NCBI GenBank assembly: GCA_036897625.1
Contig: JAYMTA010000784.1
Location: 1 to 24,224 of the forward strand
Direction of reading: 5' to 3'
Origin: Pelargonium cotyledonis
Taxonomy: Eukaryota; Streptophyta; Magnoliopsida; Geraniales; Geraniaceae
Length of the DNA stretch: 24,224 nt
Position 1 is the stretch's first letter; each line of letters starts with the position of its first letter. This document shows positions 1 through 13,400 of the stretch, piece after piece. The notes under the pieces were generated by a model. That model had not been told where the DNA came from. It saw nothing but the letters and a program-made list of their open reading frames with translations, and ran no database searches. The position numbers and the translations under genes were made by a program.

Positions 1-957
1 AATCTGGAACAATAAAAGATCATGTACTAAATCTGAACTTACCCCAAAATTTGTGCACTAAAATTGCCTTTAATCCGAAAACGTAAAGCCATACCATGAG
101 GACTTAAGTTCCCCTAGGAGGGGTCATACCAATGGGGGACATCAATGCTTAGCTCTTACAAGGAGCAATAATACCCCGAAGGATAACCATGACACTTATC
201 TCAAAAGGACAATAAGGTCCAAACCACGACACTTAGTTTCCATGTTTAATATCATGGTAAAGTCGATAAATTGGCTCTTATTCGTTAGGCGGGATTGGAA
301 GACATGTTCAATCGTTATTCTTTTACGCAATTAGTAATGTATGAATTATAATAAAAAAAATTAGTGTTTCTTTAAATTTGTTATCATATATGATTATGAG
401 AAAATGGGAAAAAGTGCATTACCTCCTCGATATTTATTTTTCTTAAAATAAAAAAATGACACTCATTTCAAAACTAATGATAATCGTGTACATGTTCACT
501 CTATCTATATCTATAACTCATTGCATTAGTTATTGAATTATTAAAGCAACATTGTCATTCGTTGTTGTGGGGATATGGCATATACATCAACCATTAACCA
601 AGATTTTTGCAATTCGCTTGCAAGTTTCGACTAAATTAACAATAACAACAAAAAACTTGCATGTGAATTGTAATAGCTTGGTAATGTAGTATGAAACATA
701 GACAAAGTTTGGTAAAAAAATTTGGGTTTGTGGATACTGATAGGATAATGTAAATGGTGCACCAATTCAACTTGAAACTATGGAATTGTTTTAACATTCT
801 TCATAACTAATCTTACACTCAGCACAATAATGTTGGTGCAAGGAGGAAATATTACACCAAAATTGTGCCACAATTAGAACACAAAAAATAACATCCAAAA
901 CTGATATACTGGTCACAATCACAGTAAAGTGCCAGCTTTGAAGATTTCAACTCTGAC
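1..957. other. 3' flank of PRMT3, no gene seen
   Basis: This AT-rich stretch lies beyond the PRMT3 stop codon. The part nearest 957 should be the PRMT3 3' untranslated region, but I see no clear polyadenylation signal on the minus strand that fixes its end. I find no long reading frame resembling a known protein, no RNA gene and no terminal-repeat structure. A short string near 455-470 (gacactcatttcaa) vaguely resembles a Stowaway end but has no partner. Confidence 0.5.
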
Positions 958-5178
<4,221 letters not shown>

Positions 5179-5243
5179 GGTGTAGAGTAGGAGGAAGAGG
5201 AGAGAGCAGAGCTGGTGCTGGATGATGTGTTAAACCCTACGAG

Positions 5244-5252
5244 AAACCCTAA
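5244..5252. promoter_or_regulatory. Telo-box (AAACCCTAA) at the PRMT3 5' end
   Basis: AAACCCTAA lies about 65 bases upstream of the PRMT3 start codon, and a second near-match (AAACCCTA) sits at 5232-5239. Telo-boxes are found near the transcription starts of many plant genes for ribosomal and translation proteins. That would fit a ribosome-linked methyltransferase, but the regulatory role here is inferred. Confidence 0.45.
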
Positions 5253-5464
5253 AACCTCTTGGAGCCGGTAGTGCAATGGCTGACGTGTCAGCTTCCCGGA
5301 GCATAGAACGGGCCGGAAAGGTGGATCTAATTGAGCCCGACAACAATGGACTGTACACTCGGCCCATTGAGCCCAACGACATTGGACTCTTGGAGCTTGT
5401 TTGGAGACTATATATAATTGTATGAAAAAGTGGAGTTCTTGAAGATGTTCCTAAGTGTAGGGTG

Positions 5465-5700
5465 ATCAATAAGCTCCGTCACGTGCATGTTCATTATGAC
5501 GTCGCAAGTGGACCGAAATAGTCAAAGTGTGTAGAAAAAAAGGTATATAGGAAGCTCGAAGAAATGATTCAAGAAGCACAAATGGAGATAATAGATAAGT
5601 TTAAGAATATATAAATGTCACGTTAGCTCTGATACAATATTAGATGATTAACTCAACTAAAAATTAAAAATAATAATTGCAGTATTCATTTATATTTTTA
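5465..5700 (-). mobile_element. Decayed TRIM retrotransposon copy (family 1) in the shared promoter region
   Basis: Read on the minus strand, this contains an initiator-tRNA-Met-type primer-binding site. On the plus strand it appears as GCTCTGATACAA (5626-5637), one mismatch from the perfect complement. Next to it is a stretch with the family motif AACTCAACTAAAA (about 5649-5661), as in the terminal repeats of the intron 7 element. The left part (5465-5515, with TCACGTGCATGTTCATTAT) matches the interior of the copy at 22755-23195. One terminal repeat is not recognisable, so the element is degenerate and its limits are approximate. Confidence 0.55.
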
Positions 5701-6380
5701 ATATTATGTTCCAATAGAAAACTTTTTTTGATAATCATGGGGTTGCTACATACCATGCGATGATGCACCTCACGTTTCACGTTAAGGCAACTAAGGAGGA
5801 ATGTCGAAAAACTTGTTGCGAGAATGATTGGAGGTACCACATGGTAGCCTTGTTTCCTCAGTTTTTCAACGTTTCATTGTCTTAACGGCCAATGCCATGA
5901 GTTTATGGTTGACTGGTGATTATTTTTTTGCTCTTTTTGTCCTGACGATAATAAAAAAAAAAGTGCTTGAATGTGTGTGATATATTGTCAAATGATGATT
6001 GAATTATGATATGTACATTTATTTATACCAAATTAAAAATTACATTAGCGTGACGAAATTGAGAAGTTATGATGTTGCTATATAGTTTGATGTCCAACAT
6101 TTGTTTCAAATAAGAAAGTAAAATGCATAGTCTTAAATAAAGCAAATTAGTAACCAAATAAACCATATTTCACGGCTAATCTATAGAACCAAGTAGCAGC
6201 CACATTTTGTGATTAACGGCGATTAAGACTTGAGAGATGATTAGATGATGGAATAGGTAATTTAATTAGATGCATTGTAATTAGCACTGTCCAAACTCCA
6301 ATCACTACAACTAATCATGACCAAATCAAACACTTAACATAAATAAAAGGAATTATTATAATTTATAAATATTTTTTTTT
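5701..6380. other. Intergenic region between divergent genes, nothing specific seen
   Basis: AT-rich spacer between the decayed TRIM copy and the PATROL1-like promoter. I see no convincing ORF, RNA gene or terminal repeats. It presumably holds distal promoter sequence for the plus-strand gene. Confidence 0.4.
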
Positions 6381-6390
6381 ATTTACCACA

Positions 6391-6398
6391 TATATATT
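6391..6398 (+). promoter_or_regulatory. TATA-like element upstream of the PATROL1-like gene
   Basis: TATATATT lies 30-80 bases upstream of a pyrimidine-rich CTCTCTATCTCTCTACACCC stretch (from about 6453). Such tracts are typical of plant transcription starts and early 5' leaders. A start near 6425-6470 is inferred. AT-rich surroundings make chance TATA strings common. Confidence 0.35.
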
Positions 6399-6546
6399 CA
6401 AAATAAATCAAACAAATAATTTTCCAATTCTTTTGAACTCTTTTGGGTTTGCCTCTCTATCTCTCTACACCCTTTTCTCTCTCAAAAAACTTCCGACCGG
6501 AACTGTCGCTCGCTGCAGAGCCACCGATCCGAGAGAGTCGCCGAAG

Positions 6547-7452
6547 ATGACGTTTCCATTGGACGGCCAAATCTCCCATTCATCTGCTTCTCTGATTCTC
6601 ATTGGCCTCACCTTGACGCTTTCTCTGCATTTCTTCAATGGCTCCGTAGCTGTAAGCCAACTGATCATATTCTTATTGTTATGTATTTGCGCTCTGATAT
6701 CCATTTCGAGCTTTACGCGCGGGAGATAAGTTTCAATTTCTGTCGATTCCTGCATTTATACATTTTCATTTCTGAGATGTATTGGTTTTGAAATTCAAGC
6801 TTGTAGCGGACTCTGTTTGGTTCTCGAGAAAATGAGGTGAGTAAAAGGATAGAGTCTGTAGTCTTGAGCTTGTTGAGTCTGTTTATTTTGGTTCCGGAGT
6901 GCAAGAAGAAGCCAAAATTATGCTGCAGCGGGTATTAAACGGATCATATGGTGATGTTATAGGAATGTAAATTTTGATTTCATTTGCCCTTCTGTTCAGC
7001 TATCGGTCCTGCCAAACAGAAAGAATTTGTAAAATTTGTTCCTGTCATTGGAATTGGCGGTGATTTTGATGAATTTGAAGTGTTGAAGCATGCTACAAAC
7101 TTATTCATTAGGATTTAATTACTCATCCTTCCTCTATGTAAGGTATATTGGACTACTGGTACGAATAATATTGTAATTATAGAATTGTTGGGGTTTTCCA
7201 TGTACATTAAATATTAACTGTTATTTTTCATTGTTCCCAGGTTGTAGATTCCAGGTGCTTACTAGCAGAGTGGTTATTTGTATGTTTGTTTTTTGTTGTT
7301 GCAGAATTTGTGATTGTTTGTATACTTTGGAACAGAGATGGAAGGGTATGCCTTCTTCACTGTTCATATATTTTTTTTTTGGTTACATTAAAGTGCCTGA
7401 TTTTCCGTAATTCTAAACTGGTATTTGATGGACTTAGGGAAAATGCTGTTGA
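6547..7452 (+). CDS. Possible upstream ORF encoding a hydrophobic peptide, overlapping the PATROL1-like start
   Basis: The first ATG of the predicted leader is at 6547. Joining 6547-6651, 7241-7345 and 7438-7452 across GT-AG sites gives a 74-residue peptide ending in GKCC and a stop. It has two hydrophobic segments: about residues 15-30 (SLILIGLTLTLSLHFF) and 42-63 (LLAEWLFVCLFFVVAEFVIV and following). It overlaps the main start codon (7338-7340) in another frame. If the 92-base intron 7346-7437 is retained, the same frame instead runs without a stop into the PATROL1 frame (ENAVEILQRY). I do not recognise the peptide as a known family. It may be a translated uORF, an alternative N-terminus, or simply an open stretch in a leader. 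The intron boundaries are inferred from consensus sites only. Confidence 0.35.
6652..7240 (+). other. Predicted 5' leader intron of the PATROL1-like gene
   Basis: A GTAAGC donor follows the leader exon, and a TTGTTCCCAG acceptor precedes 7241. An alternative acceptor, TTGTTGTTGCAG, ends near 7304 and would shorten the leader and break the hydrophobic upstream ORF. The 589 bases between hold no other recognisable feature. Confidence 0.45.
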
Positions 7453-10400
7453 GATTCTACAACGGTACCGAAGGGATAGGCATGTACTTCTTGATTTTAT
7501 ACTTTGTAGTAACCTAATAAAGAAAGTGGTGATGCCTCCTGGTGCTGTTTCATTTGATGATGTGGATCTAGACGAAGTCAGTGTTGATTATGTCCTCAGT
7601 TGTGCTAAAAAAGGTTGTGGAATGGGCTGCTATTATTTGCTCTAAGAACCATATTTTATTAGGATTCATTATCCTGATAATCATTTGTTAATGTAGGTGA
7701 AATACTTGAACTCTCAGAAGCCATTAGAGATTTTCATGATCAGATTGGATTACCTTTGGTATGCTACAACTAGCCATTCATTTCACAGTTTATTGGCTTC
7801 TTATTGAATATGGGTTGTGAGTAAAATGATATATTCTTAGAACTTCATAACCTTAATCGAGATTAAAAAATTGAGATTCAACTATTACAAAGCTAATGTG
7901 CTTTTAATAATGGGGAATTATCTGCATACTTTTGAGTCAAGGTGTGTGTTCTATTGTTGTGACATTGGTCAACTTTGAATCTTATTGTTTTGCCCCCTTT
8001 TCCAGAATAAAACAGGCTCTGGCAAAGATTTTTATCTGGTAACAAACCCAGAATGTTCGGGTTCACCACCTAAAAGGGCGCCACCTCGTAAGCCTATTTC
8101 CTCACCGCTGCAAGCTGCTTCAAACATATCAAAACGCAAGTCTATTAACTCCACGCAAGTTCATGATCTGACTGTAGATGACATTGAAGATTTTGAGGAT
8201 GAAGATGATGTTGAGGAAGTTAACAACCTCGGGATGTCGAGACGAAATCAAAATGATGACGCTGATCTTGTCTTAGTATTGCCTTCTTTCGCAACAGGTA
8301 ACTATTATGACATGTTACCTATTAAGATTTATATTTGCTTCCACAGTGCATTGTAGACAAAAGGGATGTGGAAGAATTAGTCTATTCACACGGAATGTGA
8401 AAGGCATGTTTAAGTGTTGCTTATGTTCGGAACCTTTTGATTTGTAATATTGGATAAAGGTGTTCAGGGTTTTCCCATTAATGTGATAATGTCATTGTAT
8501 TCTTCTATTGAGTATATCCAATACTCTAGATGGTTCTGTTCAGCGTTTCAGGTGTAGCACATATAAGGTTCCATACAGTTTATACATACAAACAAACATT
8601 ATTGTATTAGTATTTGCAGCATGCTTATGGAAACTTTTCAAGAATAAAGAACCGAGAGAAGTAGTGAAATTATATTGGAGCAATGAATTGAATTGTAAAT
8701 TTTGTCTAAATAATGACCTACACTTAAACATGGTGAAATGAATTGTAAATTTTCCACTCAAGACAAATATTGTCCCAACAGTGCACAACATGTTGACTAT
8801 GCTGTGGATATGAAGTATGAACATTTATATATATATATGTGCAACTATACAAAAGAAAAAAAACCATGTTTACATCTGTGGTTTGTTGCTTTTAGCTATT
8901 TGATGACCATTTGAGAGTGGAATGCGGCGAATGCCTTTGGCTATTTAATGACCTTTTGAGAATGCAGTGGTAGGATTATACGCTGACCTTGGCATGAAAT
9001 ATGAAACCAAACTGCATTTTTTTTTTTGGTTTGGCTTTTGTGATTTAAGTAGTTTTACTCTTCAGGTATTACGGATGATGATCTTCGCGAAACTGCATAT
9101 GACATCCTCTTGGCATGTGCTGGGGCATCAGGGTATGGTCCCATCATCTGATTCGCCTCTTAGATAAGTTCTCAATTTTAGTCAAGTTATACAGTCCATG
9201 CTTTCTTTTCTTGAACAGCGGCCTCGTGGTACCATCAAAGGAGAAAAAGAAAGAAAAAAAGTCCAGGTTTAATATGAAGCTTGGGCGTAGTAGAAGTGGA
9301 AGCACTTCGGCAAAATCCAAAGGTGCACCTAGCTTGGTTGGTTTGTTGGAGACCTTGCGTGTCCAGATGGAGGTATTTAAAAGCCTATTCTTTCTTATTG
9401 TAGGGATTATATATTTTTTTCTGTCTGTAAAACATCTTTGCACTTGTAATTTCTTGTTTAGCTTCTCATTCCAAGAATTGCTTGTGAAATATTCTGCTTA
9501 ATAAAAAAACCATTTCAACTCCGGAATTCATTCTTTTCCAAAAGGATAGCCATTTTCTCAAAATGGAAATTAAGGCAAGTCACACTATGGGAAACAAAAA
9601 TTATCTTGGAAAATGCTAACATCAACCATCCTATGGGGTATAAATCTTTCTTTTGAAGTGTCACTTTTAATAGTTCAATGTAACTCACAAATGTGTAAGC
9701 TATAATGGATCTACTTTGGCTGTAAGGGTTTCTTGATCGATGTCAATTCCTTTATACAGTTCTTACAGAACCAACTGCTATGCAGTCGATTCATGCTATG
9801 TTTATATCACATTGTGAGTTATGTGATGGATTCCTTTCCTTTTCACTTGCATTTACAGATTTCTGAGGCAATGGATATTAGAACAAGGAAGGGGCTCAAT
9901 GCTCTTGCAGGAAAAGTGGGTAAGAGTATGGATACCTTACTGATCCCTCTGGAATTGTTGTGCTGTATTTCATGCACAGAATTTTCTGACAAGAAAGCGT
10001 ATATACGGTGGCAAAAAAGGCAGGTAACTTTTGTCCCATTCCGCTTTCTCTTAAATTTCTTATGGTTATTGTTAAGAGTATAAAAATTAAATTAGACCAT
10101 CAACTATTAACTTAAGTTCTTAGTTGAGTTGGTATCTTACATGGTATCAGAGCCTGGTGACGTAAAGGTCACAAGTTCGAGTCTCGTTGTCGCCACCCTA
10201 ATTAAATTTCAGCACAAGAGAAGAAGAAGACTTGTGCATGGGTATTTGGGGTGTGTTAAGAGAATAAAAATTGAATTAGGCCTTCAACTATCAATTTAAG
10301 CTTTTAGTTGAGTTGGTTCTTTACATATATGTCTCTTATTGGTATGATTAATCTGGTTCTGATATATGCTTAAGATCCATGCTAATCATATTTAATATTG

Positions 10401-13400
10401 TCTCAGTACAGTTGAACATGTTGGAGGAGGGGCTTATTAATCATTCAGCTGTTGGATTTGCGGAATCTGGGTATGATTCAAGTGAGTTGAGGAATCTTTT
10501 GGCAAAGATTGAGGAATCAGAGGTCGGTGTTTCATCAAGTCAAAAGATTCACCAAGTTGTTCATAGTTAACATCTGAGTATCCTCTATATAACTTTTGTG
10601 TTCCAATACTTAACTGTATGACCTCTTTTTATTTATTTATTATTTTATTATTATTTTTAATTTCCTGTTTTCATTAGTTTATTCTTAAATTTGTCTTTGA
10701 GATAACAAAACAAGATATTGTGTGCTTCCATTTATGTTCTCTGGAAACACTAGAAAATGGTCAACTGATAGATCACTGATTTGTTACCTATGAGAAACTG
10801 TTTTTGGAATTTAATAGGCTCTATAACCATCTTGAAGAAGTGTTTCTTGTTTGTATTTCCGTATGCCTATGAAATTATTCTAGGTGCTTATCCGCCAATT
10901 TAATTGTTTCTGCCATATCTACTGTGTTGTTATAATCCCATTCCACAAGTTTTGCACCATCATACTTATTTAATCATGATACACAAGTTTTGTCCCCCTT
11001 TTATCAATTATAAGTGCTGCTTAATCATCACCCTCATTCTTGGACAGCTTTCAACATGTCCTTAAAAAATTTCTCCAATCTTTGTTCGCTTTACACTCGG
11101 AAGCATTCTTAAAGAATTAGATATATTTCTATTCCTTAGAAAATTTTCTACTACTAATTTATTATGCTTTGCGGCTGTACAGTTTTTGATAATGTTAACT
11201 AGTGATCTTTAATTTGGTGTTGTTATTTCAGCATGCCTCAACTCTCTCTTTTTGTGCTTCTTATTGTCCTTTTTTTTATACTCTCTATTCCCAGTCTCTT
11301 CCACCTTCCACAGGTGAACACCAACGTACAGAATGCTTGAGAACTCTCAGAGAGATTGCTATTCCTCTGGCTGAAAGGCCGGCCCAGGGTGACTTAACTG
11401 GTGAAGTGTGCCACTGGGCAGATGGCTATCATCTCAATGTTAGACTATATGAGAAATTGCTTCTCAGCGTATTTGATATTTTAGATGAGGGAAAGCTGAC
11501 ACAGGTAAGTGTTAATCAAAGGTTGTGAGGACATGATATGATATTGAATTTTTTTGGATTCCTTTTATATTTTGCATTTGTTTGTGCTTGAGTAGTTGGA
11601 TTAAAGTTTTTGGAGTCTCATTTAGATACTGTGAAATTTCTTATTAGTGTTGACTAATTTTGGTTTGAATGTATCCTGTTGTTATATTTTAGGATTTTGT
11701 TACAGTGTTCCAATTTTGAATGGGTGTACTATCTAAGGCAAATTATATAGCTAATTGTTTCATAAAATGAAGACGGCAATTCATTAGTGTTTTAATTTGC
11801 TTACCTGAATCATATATGTCTTGTCTTCTTTTTCAGGAAATAGAGGAACTTCTTCAGCTCTTTAGATCAACATGGCGAGTTTTGGGTATTACAGAGACCA
11901 TCCATTACACCTGTTATGCGTGGGTATTATTCCGTCAGGTATTGCATTCAAAACTCTTTTTCCATTACACCTGTTATGCATTTGTTAAAACAGCTTCTGG
12001 TATTCCTCTACATAGGAAATGATCTTTTGATTTTGTACAGGATTTTCTTAACTTCATTATTGAAAATCGAAGAATACCAGTAGTGTCTCGTGTTGTCCTT
12101 AATGTTTAATACTGACTTGTTTATATTGATAATCTCCATTATCACAATTTACTATCATTATTTGGTTGTGCCACCACAGTATGTTATTACGAGTGAGCTA
12201 CAGCTATTGCAACATGCGATTGAACAATTGAAGAAAGTACCATTGAAGGAACAACATGGTCCACATTTAAAAAGTTTGTGCTCTGAAGTTGGAGGTCAAG
12301 AATTTTCTTTCTTACAATCCTTTTTATCACCCGTCCAAAAATGGGCTGATAAACAGCTAGGAGACTACCATCTGCACTTTGCCGAGGTTTGATATACTGT
12401 TTGAAGCAATACATTGGGACATTGATTTTTACTAATAAAAAATGTCCTATTCTAAGATATTGGTTTGGCACTTCGGCTGATGCTATATTGTGTTGCATTA
12501 TTTTCTGGAATTGCATGATGTAACATTTAACAGTACAGACAATTCATGTATGAAATACATAATATGCAGCGGTTAACGAATCTTATAGTTCTCTTTCCTC
12601 CTATACGAAAACCATACTTTGGTGGTGCTTAGAAACTGAATCTTATAATAAAGAAATTTGTAATTTTTTGGTTAAATCATGAGAGCTGAGAAGTTTTCAT
12701 TTGAATTTAAGAACCTAAAAATGTGTTAGGTAATGGTAACTCTTATTTTAAAACATTTCTCAACTGAATATATTATCTTTATGAACATCTCCTTTTCAGA
12801 TAAGATGAAGAATGGGTTTTGTATACTTGTTAGCAATGTCTCATTCTTCTTTACATAACACTTTTAGTAAATCATTTGACAACTGCATTTTCAAGACCAG
12901 ATGTTAGGATAGACATTCGGCTTGACATTCAACCATTGCCCTCTTTTTTATGTATTACTATATTTTCCAGACTGCAATTGTAGTTTCTGTTAGACTGTTT
13001 GTCCTCCTTGCTTAATATGTTCTTAGGATCAGATGTTTGGATGTTATCATGCGGACTTAAGTTATTTTAACCATCTTTAATTTTTGCATATTAATCGTAG
13101 GCAGTTGGAATTTATATCTTCCTATCTAGACAGATTGTTCCTTTTAAGACTTGTTTCAGTTGTTGCCTCCTGTTATGAAATTTGTATTGGAATACTTCTT
13201 ATTTGCATTGCAGGGATCACTGGCGATGAAGTATGTAGTGGCAATTACAATGGTTACTCGGAGGCTTCTTATGGAAGAAAATGAAGCGGTACGTATGTCT
13301 CTTATATTTATTTCTGAAGTAAAGCGTAGAATATCATTAGGGAAGTTTCTGAACTTTGGCAGTTCTGGTTGTGGTGAAGTTTTTATTGAAAGTTAATATT

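Larger units (their letters stand above)
10070..10325 (+). mobile_element. TRIM (terminal-repeat retrotransposon in miniature), family 1, structurally complete
   Basis: The element is 256 bases with two 72-base direct repeats, 10070-10141 and 10254-10325. Both start TGTTAAGAG and end TTACA. I count 11 differences between them (about 85% identity). Immediately after the first repeat lies TGGTATCAGAGC (10142-10153), a perfect primer-binding site for initiator tRNA-Met. A purine-rich GGGTATTTGGGG lies just before the second repeat, where a polypurine tract is expected. There is no coding capacity, as usual for TRIMs. A clean 5-base target duplication is not visible (GTTAT and TATAT flank it), consistent with age. 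It lies in the sense orientation within PATROL1 intron 7. Confidence 0.8.

Noticed and set aside
370..480. Possible Stowaway fragment near a gacactcatttcaa string
   Set aside because: Only a short match to one end is present. No inverted partner or TA duplication was found.
6433..6729. Longer plus-strand frame over the PATROL1 leader
   Set aside because: It starts at TTG. The first ATG is 6547, and the reading beyond 6651 runs into the leader intron.
10142..10200. Possible tRNA or SINE, from GGTATCAGAGC and AAGTTCGAGTC
   Set aside because: The direct repeats on both sides and the position right after one repeat explain TGGTATCAGAGC better as a retrotransposon primer-binding site.
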